Source of the DNA: Platanthera guangdongensis | Lineage: Eukaryota > Streptophyta > Magnoliopsida > Asparagales > Orchidaceae | NCBI GenBank assembly: GCA_039583875.1 | Contig: CM077149.1 | Coordinates: forward strand, 154,339,249-154,403,248 | DNA length: 64,000 bases | Direction: 5' to 3' | In this document: in pieces, positions 21,709 through 32,500 of the stretch | Numbering within the stretch: the stretch's first letter is position 1 | Layout: every line of letters starts with the position of its first letter | Translations under genes and position numbers: made by a program | Notes under the pieces: generated by a model | What the model saw: only the letters and a program-made list of their open reading frames with translations | Databases searched by the model: none | Told to the model about the DNA's origin: nothing

Positions 21709-21709
21709 T

Positions 21710-24292
21710 ACCAAGAAAAAACCTGCTAGGAAGTTGAGCAAGGTCGCATGAACACTAAACCTCAACCAAGTCAAGTAGAAATCAGCAACAACAGAAACAC
21801 AAGAGTCTAAATATGGAACTAATCTCAACTTCTTTACAGGGCGAGACATGATTTTGAGATGTACTCGATGGAAACAGAAAAAGCAAGCAAGAGAAACCAT
21901 GATGTCTGCAAACTGTAACCGCACACATCGCACAAGCCATTAACATCAAGCCCTGTCCGCCAAAACTGTCAAACCGCAACCAAGCCACGCGGACTGCCTG
22001 TTATTAAATGCTGATGAACTGAACAGAACCCGCTGATAGACCGGGCAAAGTGCTCGAACTAACAGCAACTCAGAGGAAGTGACTTCAAGCTGCCTAGCCG
22101 CGACCTATTGTATACCGTTGACTATAAACCGTGAACTGTTCCACACCGAGCCTTCCAACTAGTTGCCTAGTTGCCCAGTGTTAGCCGCACAGTCTGCACA
22201 GACAATTCAACTTCACTTAGTCGCGCCGATTAGAAAATTTAGTTTTTTGAATCTGGTGGCCAACCTTATAGAGGGAGGTGAATAAGGTTTTGAAATAAAT
22301 TCAGAATTAAAAGAATTTTTAGCAAGACAACCTGTTCTGGAAGCTATAGCGGGGTGGTAGGATACTACCGCGCAACGGTAGGTCACAAAGCCACTTTTCC
22401 TTATAAAAAATTGCTTTCCAATTTCTCACACAACCCTCAATGCTCTAACAACATTCAACCACGAATTTGAGTTGAAATAACAGAAATATGATTTTATTCA
22501 AAATTAAACAATAGTTTACCATAACAAAGCTGGTTCTTTGTGACATCGGAGATCGGAGGCGTTGAATCAAACAATCATTTGGTTTCTATACCGACCCTCC
22601 CAGGACCGGTTGTCTCTCTCTCATCTTTCCAAGAAGATCGACGAGCCGGCTCCTCACCTTCCTCCTAGGAAGGGTCTTAGAGCCCACTAGATCTCCCAGA
22701 TCTAAACGTCCTCCCAGGATGATTTCCAACAGATTCCTCTCATGAATCTGATGACCTCCCAAACCGATTTCTCACGACCTCAGAATGAATAGAAAAGTGA
22801 AAATATAAATATGAATTAAAAGAGTTTGAAATAATTTCTCCCTAAAAATAAGAAATCCTTTGTAGAACGGTGCACGATCGAGATTTCTGTATGTCGTTCT
22901 TCTTGCACTCGATCAACCACTGATGGTCGTTGGAGACTTCTCTCTTCGGAGTTCTTCGATTACGAACGAGAGGGAGAAAATCGCTTTTCCTCACTTGGAG
23001 ACGGTGGTTCACACCAACAGATACAATAGCCGAACCCTAGATGTGAAATCCTTCTCTTTGTCTCCTCAAAAAAAGAAACGCGCGCTTTTATAGTCTCGTC
23101 TTTAAAAAAGCTACTGCTGGTGGTAGAGCTACCACCCGACGGTAAGTCTTATCATGCGGTGTCGCCAGCTGTCCATTAAATTAGGTAAAATATCCAGAAT
23201 AATATTCGCGCCACTTTTCGATATCACGGCGTGGTAAGGCTAACGCCTGGCGGTTGTGTTTTTTAGTCGACGCATTGACTTGACGGTCGTCGAAATGGCT
23301 AGCGCCTGACGGTATGACTAACGCCCGGCGATATGGCTAGCGCCCGACGATAGGTCACAAAGAAGACTCCATGCGTGCAACAATAATTCTTCAATGCTAG
23401 CGCCAGCGATAGTGCTAGCGCCCGGCGGTAGGTAATAAAAACATTTGTTCTTCATACCTGTACATCTACATACTATACACAACACAAGTACGATCAAATA
23501 CAAGTTGGTATTTGATATTGTCAAACTAAAGAGATGTGGACAATGAGTTCCAATAGAGATGAGTTCTCATTATTATCGTTATATATGACGAGTTAGCGAC
23601 CGCTATCTAAAGACGACATAAGGAGTGTGATCGCCGCCCATAACGATAGGATAACCGCCCGTCATCCTGCAGCTAGCACTACCTATTTGCAAAAGTGCGG
23701 AAAGATCAACTACTCCTCATATCCAAGCGGACAACAACCTCAGTCTACATGGACTTAGAGTAATCCAGCCACGCATCCTGAGCCAAGTATGCTCCTATGA
23801 AGATTTGCCGGACTCCGACATCAGACCTCGTAGTTCTGCGATCTCTACTTCCAGACCACCCCACAAGCGATCTCGCGAACTCCAGAAGCAGTCCGCAAAA
23901 ATGGAGATCTCGTGACTAGGAAACACCAAGTACTTGTCACAACTGTGACCCATTCAACAACTCCAGCAGACTCTGGCTCAGACCGCACGAACAATAACCA
24001 TAAGCAACTACGGTAAACCACCGCTACCCACGCTTAAATACATGCTCTGCGCAAGCTAGAGTATCCGCCTGCTCTAAGCGGACTCTACGGGCTCAACATC
24101 CAATCCACGATAGTCGTGGTTAGCCCACTTCTAACCTCCCAGTTATCACTCAGGGTGCTTACTAATCCAGACAGCAAGAAGAAGAACAATAACCACAGTT
24201 CGGCTATCCGCCAACATCAAACCACCAAACCGACGATAGACTTTGTGATATGCCCAATCAGACCGCTCACTTCCACTTCAATATCTTCAACA
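21710..24292 (-). repeat. Copia A-related LTR, upper copy with nested insertion
   Basis: The minus strand begins TGTTGAAGATATTGAAGTGG at 24292, directly after CACTTCAAAGGAGAG, the same arrangement as the pol/LTR border at 46690-46700. The lower edge meets the primer-site motif at 21698-21709. Removing the solo LTR at about 22248-23523 leaves about 1.31 kb, matching the 1.29 kb of the lower copy, and flanking blocks such as ATGACGA and GGATAACCGC align between the two. Confidence 0.62.
22248..23523 (-). mobile_element. Solo LTR with U3 repeat motif, nested in LTR
   Basis: On the plus strand it begins TGAATCTGGTGGCC, has TATAGAGGGAGGTGAATAAGG and ends ...GATATTGTCA. The TAGAGGG(A)GGTGAATA motif is shared with the solo LTR at 49585, so the two are related. 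The minus-strand promoter CTATAAAAG lies near 23085-23095. Upstream of it (higher coordinates, 23100-23440) about seven imperfect copies of CTAGCGCCCGGCGRTA occur. No matching 5-bp duplication was found, so the ends are approximate. Confidence 0.5.
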
Positions 24293-24787
24293 CTCTCCTT
24301 TGAAGTGGGATGTGGAAAGTGGAAATCAGCACAAGCAAAACCTTGTAACCGAGTAAATGGTACCTTCGACAGTGGCTTCGTGAAGATGTCTGCCTTGTTG
24401 GCCTGACTCTATATATACGCAACCATCAAAGACCCCGCCAAAACCTTCTCCTAAACGAAGTGATGCACGATCTCGATGTGCTTGGTACGCACGTGATAAA
24501 CTGAATTATGGATCAGTTTGAGAGCACTCTCGTTGTCACCGTGCAATAGAGTAGAACCCCTCATCTCCTCATGGATGTCATCCACTAATATCCTGAGCTA
24601 GACGACTTCCTGAGCTGTCAAAACCGAAGCCTTGTACTATGCTTCCGTTGTGGAGACAGACACTGAATTCTGCTTCTTACCGCACCACGAGATAGTTGTC
24701 GTTCCGCACATAAAGACATATCTTGATGTTGACTTCCAGTCATCAGAATCTCCCTTATAATCAGCATATGTATAATCATGCAGCTTG
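24293..24787 (-). pseudogene. Copia RNase H and Pol C-terminus fragment
   Basis: From 24787 downwards the minus strand reads YTYADYKGDSDDWKSTSRYV, then CGTTTISWCGKKQNSVSVST, the RNase H core of copia Pol. Recognisable but stop-ridden pieces follow (HGDNESALKLI, VRTKHIEIVHHFV, ADIFTKPLSKVPF) down to the LTR border at 24292. It is about 60-65 % identical by eye to the copia A Pol at 46.2-46.7 kb. The fragment ends abruptly at 24787 against an integrase fragment of the same family on the opposite strand. Confidence 0.82.
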
Positions 24788-25436
24788 AGATGATGTTCAA
24801 GGAGAAACCTGGAGTTGGACCCCTTCGGGTGTTTGGATCTACCTGCTACGTACACATCCTAGATGCTCTGAGGACAAAGCTGAATGCAAAAGCAAGGAAA
24901 ATTGTCTTTGTGGGCTATGATGAGCGAAAGAAGGGTGACGAAGAAATTCGTGATTTCAAGAGACGTGGTCTTCGACGAGCTGACGTCATATGGAGGTGGC
25001 TCCTCTGTGGAGTTGCAGTCGAGCAGGTCAGATGGCGAGCAGGGTGAGGCTGCTTAGGATCTTCTAGTGGAGCTTCCTGCGTCACAAGGAGCTCCAGGTG
25101 TTTCCAGATCCGGGGCGGAGGCTTCTGGTTTAGGAAGCAGTGGAAGCATTGCTCAAAGTTTGTCTGAGAACAAAACGGATTTAGAAGAAGCAGCTGTGGT
25201 GGTTAGCAAGGGTCAGACACTTCGGAGATTAAAAAGGACCATCAAACCACCGACTCATTATAGCGAAGAAAATGTGGTGAGCTTGGTCTCTTGTTTCTTC
25301 GCAGGCCCTCTGGATGAGCGAGAGTCCTCTAGATTTGAAGACGCTACTGAGGTCATGTAGTGGGAAGACGCCATGGATGAGGAGATCGATGGCTGCCCTC
25401 AGGAAGAATGCGACTTGGAACCTTGTGCCCAAGGTT
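24781..25436 (+). pseudogene. Copia integrase C-terminal and linker fragment
   Basis: Opens with MMFKEKPGVGPLRVFGSTCY and AKARKIVFVGYDERKKG, matching the copia A integrase tail (ELLLKEKPSVGHLRVFG at 44.6 and 52.5 kb). It continues out of frame through the Ser/Glu-rich linker and the family signature AGPLDERE, and stops at CTTGTGCCCAAGGTT (25434), just before the RT domain. From there the sequence passes into LTR sequence, so RT, RNase H and U3 have been deleted. Frameshifts and a TAG near 25360 make it non-functional. Confidence 0.82.
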
Positions 25437-25449
25437 CTACCGGCTAGGT

Positions 25450-25806
25450 GACCTCGCGGTCATGCGGGTTGCAGTTCAGCGACAAGAGTTCTTCAGGAGC
25501 ACTGGAATAAAGGGTAGTTCGCGCGACTTGTTGCGGTCTTGCGACCAGGCGGCTTCAGCTAGTGGACTCCTTAGCGATTAGCAGCAGAGCTGACGGTTAC
25601 TCTTTGAGGCCGCACGGTTTGTTTTTAGCTTGTAATGTTCTTGCTCCATCTGTTACATTGACAATCATGTCTCGTCATGTATGTCTCGCTGTGTAAAGAT
25701 GTTTTTGATTAGTACAAGACTTTTGCTCTTCTAGTTGTTTTTAACTCGGTTGGGCTCAGTGTGGTTGAATGCTTCCACGTCTGATGTCCTGTTTTTCGCC
25801 ATTACA
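25450..25806 (+). repeat. Copia A-related LTR remnant (R-U5) beside the YABBY gene
   Basis: The block ATCATGTCTCGTCATGTATGTCTCGCTGTGTAAAG at 25662-25700 corresponds to AATCATGTCTCGCTATGTATGCCTCG...GTAAAG at 48168-48205 in the copia A LTR, and the upstream GC-rich part also aligns loosely. U3 is missing through the deletion described for the adjacent integrase fragment. The 3' edge is put at ...GCCATTACA, 25806, but is not confirmed by a duplication. Confidence 0.65.
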
Positions 25807-26047
25807 AATTTTTTCAATAATTAATTAAGGTGCTGTAGCAGGAGTAGCTAGTGTGCTGGCAACCCATCGAGATCCGAGAATAAATAGAAAGGGGAATAGC
25901 GGCCGGAAGAGAGGAGTAAGTGAAAGAGAGAGAGATCAGAGGAGAGGTCAATCAACAAAGCATCAAATCATAACATCAAATCAGCACTGCCCCCCTTCCC
26001 AGTACTCAACAACAAAGAAGGAGAAGAATTGCATCATCATCATCATC
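25807..26047 (+). promoter_or_regulatory. Proximal promoter and 5' UTR of the YABBY gene
   Basis: A TATA-like AATAAATAG lies at 25879-25887, about 160 bp before the start codon, with GA-rich repeats (GAAAGAGAGAGAGAT, 25922-25936) and a CATCATCAT run just before ATG 26048. GA repeats are known binding sites of plant BPC/GAGA proteins, which is inference here. The preceding DNA is a copia LTR remnant, so little unique promoter sequence lies upstream. Confidence 0.5.
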
Positions 26048-27578
26048 ATGTCTTCTTCCTCTTCAGCTGTTTTTGCTCTCGACCACCTCTCGCCTCCTCC
26101 TCCTCCTCCTTCCGAGAAGATCTGCTACGTCCACTGCGACTTCTGTGGCACCGTCCTCGCCGTATATTTAATTTTATTCTCCACTCCATCTTCTTCTTCT
26201 TCTTCTTCTTCAAGTATTTTTTTAGTATATTGATTATATATATGTTGCGCGCAGGTGAGCGTGCCATACATGAGCTTGTTCAAAACAGTGACGGTGAGGT
26301 GCGGCCACTGCACCAATCTTTTGTCTGTCAACATGAGAGGCCTTCTCCTCTCATCCTCCAATCCATTCCTCGCTTCTTCTGCTCATCACTACACCCTCTT
26401 GGTACTTGTTTCATTTATTCGGCTAGCTTCTAATTAAATCATCGTCCAATTCCATCCATCACATATAGTCATATATAATATAATATGCTGTACAGGATCA
26501 TGAAGTTCTGAGTTACCCACCACCAAGCCTGCTTATGGATCAGCACTGCACCCTAAGCAGCAGCAGCACCACCACCAACAACAACAACAACTTCATGCCG
26601 CCGGCGACAAAGGGAACCGAAGATGAGATTCCTCAGAACCAAGTCATGATCAACAGACGTTAGTTAATTTGCTAGATTCCTTGTTCTTTTTTATATATAT
26701 CAAGAAAGAAATTTGAACAGTAGTTTCCACTGTCTTTTCGGTCAAATTCCATTCTTCTAGCTTCAACGCTTTCTCTGTCTCTTTGTCTCTCTACCAGTTC
26801 CGCTTGCTATTCCGACCAGGAATTGTTCAACTTTCATTACTTTTCTGTAGCAAATTAATTAAAACATATTTTTTTTCTTTCTATTAAAGCAATCTCACTT
26901 GTGACTACCATGAGAAAGTGATAGTAGACTAGAGTGGATTGTTAATTCTTAATTATTATTGTTATTAACTTTGTGTTGTGGATGTATGGGTGCAGCTCCA
27001 GAGAAGAGGCAGAGAGTTCCATCCGCATACAACCGTTTCATCAAGTCAGCTCCAACATCTCATGATGAAATTAAATTAACCTGCATGCAGCTACATCTTA
27101 ATTAATTAATTACATCTTGCATGCAGGGACGAAATCCAGCGCATCAAAGCAGGAAATCCCGACATCAGCCACAGGGAAGCATTCAGCGCCGCTGCTAAGA
27201 ACGTGAGCCACATTGCCTCCACACTCACCCCCTCACTCACTCATGCGATCGGAACCTTAATTTATCCGCAGGCCCGCTTTCATGTGGTCGTCCTCTTCCT
27301 CATCATCTCAAATAACAATAATACATGCTAAATATATAAAAGAATTTCGAATCATGCACGCTCTCTCTCTGACCCGCTTTCTTTAATTATGTAATAATAT
27401 AAAGATATCATTTAACCAGTATATGTATATATATATATAATAATAATAATGTGGCAACTATTTTTGGCAGTGGGCCCATTTTCCCCACATTCACTTCGGC
27501 CTAATGCCCGATCAGGTCCTGAAGAAGACCACCATCCGCACTCAGCTGGTACGTACACACCCAACCTTGACCTTATTA

Positions 27579-27614
<36 letters not shown>

Positions 27615-27912
27615 TTCAATAAGTATTTAATTTGTTCTAATTAATTTAATTAATTAAGCTGCTATATATTAGCTTCTCATGGCCGGCAATGGCTTTTAGG
27701 GTTTCAGACTCTTTTAAGGCTTTGATGTGATGGTGATTAGTTATAATAAGCAATTAAGCCTGTAGCTAGTACTGAATTAACGATGATATATATCATTTTC
27801 TTTCTCAATATTCCTTCATTTATTTATTTAGGAGGGAGATCAAGACGTTCTTCTCAAGGGAGACGGATTCTTCGCGGCTGCGGCGGCGAACATGCAAGTT
27901 TCTCCGTTCTAG
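26048..27912 (+). CDS. YABBY transcription factor, FIL/YAB1-like
   Basis: A nuclear DNA-binding regulator of abaxial identity and lamina growth in leaves and floral organs, judged by family. Seven exons give a 235-residue protein: 26048-26161, 26255-26401, 26496-26658, 26996-27044, 27127-27202, 27471-27548, 27832-27912. All six introns are GT-AG and preserve frame. Residues 26-57 form the C2C2 zinc finger (CDFC at 30-33, CGHC at 54-57, with [15 protein letters not shown] between). Residues 88-141 are a variable linker with Ser, Thr and Asn runs. The HMG-like YABBY domain spans about 142-197 ([54 protein letters not shown]). The [12 protein letters not shown] ending and the C-terminal tail ([15 protein letters not shown]) fit the FIL/YAB3 clade and not CRC or INO. 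Exon number and length are normal and no disabling change is seen. ATG 26048 is the first Met before the finger. UTR ends are not determined. Confidence 0.95.
26191..26214 (+). repeat. (TTC)n microsatellite in YABBY intron 1
   Basis: Seven TTC triplets close to the intron's polypyrimidine region; length variation could alter splicing, which is inference. Confidence 0.8.
27570..27610 (+). repeat. (ATT)n microsatellite in YABBY intron 6
   Basis: About eleven ATT triplets, 20-60 bp after the exon 6 donor. Confidence 0.85.
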
Positions 27913-27978
27913 CTAGCCAGCTAGGGGGTGTTACAACAACAACAACAACTGTTTGCGCGCCTATCTTCTATATATAAT

Positions 27979-28006
27979 TACTAGCTAGCTAGCTAGCTAG
28001 CTAGGG
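27979..28006 (+). repeat. (CTAG)n microsatellite in the YABBY 3' region
   Basis: Six or so CTAG units about 70 bp after the stop codon, in the likely 3' UTR; self-complementary, so it could form a hairpin. Confidence 0.8.
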
Positions 28007-28454
28007 TTTAATTAATTTCTTCATCATCCAACCGCTGTTACTGATAATGGTTTATATATATATTCACTGCTATGCTAGCTCATGCAACTATCATAATTAA
28101 GAGAGACTGTCGATCAACAGCTAGATGTTAATTATAAGTTGGAGGCCAGAGTAACCAGCTGGCAAGCTAGCTAACAAGCTAGCTAGGGTTTTGTTTGTTT
28201 GTTCCTCGTGTTTTGCTATGGCCTCTGGCCGTTTCTTTCCTCGAAGTCTAGAAAAAAGAAGGGCTACAGTGCCGAAAGTCTGTGTAAAAGTTGATATTAT
28301 TCTAGCTCTCTTATTAATTTGAAACTGCTTCATTTATGTGCTCCTGCATGCTTTATGTATTATTTATTAGTGTTCTCTTCTCTATGGATTTTCTTATAAT
28401 ATCCATCTCTGATATTCCACGGCATTCCCTTTATATTTTATGATCAGTGATGGC
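28007..28454. other. YABBY 3' flank
   Basis: AT-rich sequence that probably contains the end of the YABBY transcript; no clear AATAAA is well placed. No other gene seen. Confidence 0.4.
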
Positions 28455-28461
28455 TAGCTAT

Positions 28462-28681
28462 TGGGATCCTGATCCTCTCCATTTCACTTGAAATGGAGGG
28501 AGTCCATTTCAGCATCCAATGGATAAGACAAGGCTGAAGAAAATCTTGTGGTGGAGAGTTTTTTGAGTAAAAAAATCTAAAAAAATATGGTAATTGGTGA
28601 ACCCGTCGGATCAAAATGAAATCAATCTACACCATGAAATGGATCCCCTCCATTTCAGTTGAAATGAAGAGGATCCTGATT
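28462..28681. mobile_element. MITE-like element with 7-bp target duplication
   Basis: 220 bp bounded by inverted repeats of about 35 bp: the left ATCCTCTCCATTTCACTTGA and the right arm read in reverse (ATCCTCTTCATTTCAACTGA) pair with a few mismatches. The 7-bp repeat TAGCTAT lies at 28455-28461 and 28682-28688 (7 of 8 if extended), which suits a hAT-like origin. It codes for nothing. It lies about 550 bp downstream of the YABBY stop codon. Confidence 0.75.
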
Positions 28682-28825
28682 TAGCTATCTGCGTGCAACA
28701 AGTATTTGAGAAACTGAGAATTCACTAGGAATCAAGTCCAACCGATCTTGGGCTCGGATTTCTAATATAACTTCTTCTTTTTTTAATGATTCATTCATTT
28801 AACTTTCTCTATACTAGCTATACTA

Positions 28826-28880
28826 GAGAATAAAAACTAGTGTTATACCAATATTCCGCCAACGACAATCATTGAACCCA
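28826..28880 (-). pseudogene. Ty3/gypsy integrase fragment, downstream piece
   Basis: The minus strand reads WVQ*LSLAEYWYNTSFYS, the conserved WVQWLxLAEYWYNT segment of gypsy integrases with TGG changed to TGA. It continues the fragment at 34428-35150 once the copia B1 element (28886-34422) and one copy of ACTGT are removed. Confidence 0.72.
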
Positions 28881-28885
28881 ACTGT

Positions 28886-29518
28886 TATTGGAGATTGACT
28901 TGGTTGACCAGTTCAACAAGTCAAAGTTTTTATTATGAGTTTATTTTAATGTTTTAATAAGTTTGTTTGGTATGCATTTAATAAGAGAGAGTGTGAGATG
29001 CATTTATTATGAGAGAGGTTTTCTAGTTTTGTTTGTTCTATATAAAGCCCCCCTGTACTTATTTTGTTTTTGCCAAAAGGTTGATAGAAGTTTCTTCCTC
29101 CTTCACATTTCCAGTTCAGAGAGAGAGAGGGGAGCGCTGCAGCGCTGGAGTGTTTCTTGTTCGGGCGGTTTGTCAACCTAGTCGGGCGGCTTGTGCTCGC
29201 AGTTTTGGTGATTGATCTCGTCTGTATCAGCTCGCGAAAGGTGAGCAGCTCGCGATTTGGTGATCCCGCGCGAGAGGGGAACTTGCGGTTTGTGTGACTC
29301 GCGGGTTGGAGATCTCGCCGCGAGTGGTGTTGCTCGCGGCCTGTGTGCTTGCGGGAGGAGTGCATCGCGAGTTGGGTGGTCTAGCCGCGAGAGAGGGGCG
29401 GTCTCGCCGGAGCGGTAACCGTGCGACTTGGCGGTCTCGCCAAGTTGGTCTCGCCGACTACTTAGAAGAGGTTTTGAAAGATTTGTGGTGTGTGCTGGAG
29501 CTATTCACGTTTCCAACA
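28886..29518 (+). repeat. 5' LTR of copia B1
   Basis: 633 bp ending GTTTCCAACA, with TATAAA at 29041-29046 and a GA repeat (AGAGAGAGAGGGG) at 29117-29131 in the transcribed leader. The first dinucleotide is TA instead of TG. Confidence 0.9.
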
Positions 29519-29592
29519 AGTGGTATCAGAGGGAGGTTGCGACCTCTGGAAGTTGTGTGTAAATTGCTCAGAAGGTTCAGTGACTAGAGGAG

Positions 29593-32500
29593 ATGGAGAT
29601 GGGAGGTGTCATGCCTGGGCAAGTCCCAAAATTGACGAAGACCAATTATGGAAATTGGAGTATCCAGATGAAGGTGTTGCTCGTCTCAAAGGAGTTGTGG
29701 GAAATAGTAGAGGACGACGTTGAGGTGCTTACTGCAGAAGCGGAAGCGGCATTGACTAACGCTCAGAGGACGGCGTTGAGAGAGGCAAAGAAGAGGGATA
29801 AGAAGGCCATGTTTATATTATACCAAGGTGTGGATGAGGCGACGTTCGAGAAGATCTTAGATGCTGAGACATCCAAGGAGGCTTGAGAGGTACTACAACG
29901 CTCCATACAGGGAGTTGATAAAGCAAAGAAGGTTAAGTTACAATCCCTCCGAGCCCAGTATGATGTGATGAGGATGCAAAGCTCGGAGAAGGTTGGTGAC
30001 TACGTGACACGTCTACGGACGCTCACAAATGAGATGAAGAGGAATGAGGAAACGATAGATGATGTTAGCTTCATGGAGAAGCTCATGCGATCTATGTCCA
30101 AGAAGTTCAGACATGTGGTAGTAGCTATTGAGGAGTCGAAGGATCTTATCGAGATGGCGGTAGATGAACTCGTTGGCTTGGTGCAAGCCCACGAGTATCG
30201 CATGTTGCAAGATGATGAGGAGTCGAGTGGTTTGGGGAAAGAACTCCAGACTCAGCTAAATTTTGTAGAGAGCTCAGGTAGAGGAGGAGGCCAGCATGGT
30301 CGAGGCTACCAAGGAAGAGGTAGAGGAAGAAATGGAGGAGGAGATCAAGGGAGGAACCAGTACAACCAGAGAGAGGCAGAGCAACCTCAAGGATGGAGGC
30401 AAGATGCAGGATGAAGAGGAAGAGGCCAAGGTAGAGGCCAATGTAGAGGCCAAGGAAGAGGTCAAGGAAGAGGAAGAGGTGATATGTCACAAATTCAATG
30501 TTACAACTGTAACAAATTTTTGCATATGAGCTATGACTGTTGGGCCCCAAAGAAAGGAGGAGAAGCCAACCACTACGCTGAGGCAAGCAACACGGGTGGC
30601 GACCCGACGATGTTCCTAACCATCCAAGGAGCAGGAGGTGAGAGGAACGGTGTGTGGTACTTGGATACAAGCGCAAGTAACCACATGTATGGAGAGAAGG
30701 AGCTGTTCACTAGCCTCGAACCAAATGGTGGTGAGGTCAGTTTTGGCGACGCTTCGAAAATTTCAGTGGAAGGAAGAGGAGTGATTGCGACTACTATGAG
30801 TGGGAAGAAGGTGCATATCAATGATGTCTTCTATATGCCGGGCTTGAGGAGTAACATCCTAAGTCTTGGGCAGTTGGTGTAGAAGGGCTACCGCATCTTG
30901 TTGCGGGATGGAACCTTAGCTATGAAAGACCAAGAAGGGAAGGAAGTAGTGAAGGTGAGGATGACGCCAAATCGTCTCTTTACATTGAGTATGGATGCCA
31001 AGGAGACGACGTGTCTCGCAAGAACAGAAGGATAAGAGGAAGCATGACTGTGGCACCACCGGATGGGCCATCTGGGGTTCATAGGCCTGGAGCTGTTATC
31101 ATGCTCCAAGATGGTGGAAGGGCTGCCTAGGATCACGCCTCCACAAAGGGTCTGTGAGGAATGTACGAAGGGAAAGCAAAAGAGGCATACTTTCGAGGGT
31201 GGAAAGTCTTGGAGAGCGCGGAGGCAGCTGGAGCTAGTTCACTTGGATATCGCTGGTCCGTTTGAGACTACTTCAATAGGAGGAAGCAGGTACTACATTA
31301 CCTTCACCGACGACTTCAGCAGGAAGTGTTCGGTATATTTTCTAAGGGAGAATGCTGAGGCCCTAGACAAGTTCATGGAGTTCAAAGCTATGACAGAGAA
31401 GGAGAGTGGTCAACCACTGAAGGTGCTTAGAATGGATAGGGGTGGGGAGTACACTTCTAGGCTGTTTGACAAGTACTGTAAGCAGTGGGGGATCTCTCAC
31501 CAGTTGACGATGGCATATTCACCACAACAAAATGGAGTGGCAAAGAGAAAGAACCTTACCATCATGGATATGACAAGGAGTATGGTGAAGGGAAAGGGGT
31601 TTCCTAAGAAGTTTTGGGCGGAAGCAGTACAGGTGGCTGTGTACGTGCTGAACTGTTGCCCAACGAAGAGCGTGAAGTTCAAGACTCCGTTCGAAGCTTG
31701 GTGCAGGTGGAAACCAAGTGTGAAGCACCTAAGGGTCTTCGGGTGTGTGGCTTATGCCCATGTCCCGGACCAGAGGAGAAAGAAGTTGGATGATAGAAGC
31801 GAGAAGTGCATCTTCGTAGGTTACGCTCCAGCGAGCAAGGCTTACAAGTTGTATAACCCGGTGACTGAGAAGGTCATCATCTCAAGATATGTGTTGTTTG
31901 AAGAAGAAAGCAGCTGGAGCTGGGACGATGCAGTGAAAGACATCAAGGGGATGTTCTTTAATAATGATGAGGAGGAAGGTGGACAAGAGGCTGAAGCCGA
32001 GATGGGTGGAGCTGAGCCACCATCACCACCTAGCGGAGGTTCAGGGGGAGCTCTCACCCCTTACTCAAGTGGAGCAAGCGCGAGTGGTGGTAGCTCTGGC
32101 GGAGCTAGCACTAGTGGAAGCAAGGACAATCGTCCTCAGCCCAGGATGAGGAGGCTGGATGAAATCTATGAGGAGACGACACCGACACTTAACAATTTTT
32201 CTTTATATTGTCTTTTGGCAGATGTTGAGCCGTGCTCCTATGAAGAAGCTGCAAAGGAAAAGACTTGGACAAAAGCGATGGATGTGGAGATCGCCTCCAT
32301 CAAGAAGAACGAGACCTGGAAACTAGTCGATCCGTCTGCAGGCCACAAACCCCTCGGGGTGAAGTGGGTCTATAAAGTAAAGAAGAACAAGGACGGTGGT
32401 GCGGAGAAGCACAAAGCAAGGCTTGTTGTGAAGGGCTACTGCCAAGTCCAAGGAGTGAATTATGATGAGGTCTTCTCCCCCGTAGCGCAGATAGACACCA

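Noticed and set aside
31963..32149. Antisense and alternate-frame ORFs within copia B1 and B2
   Set aside because: They mirror the gag-pol frame and disappear or change between the two sister copies.
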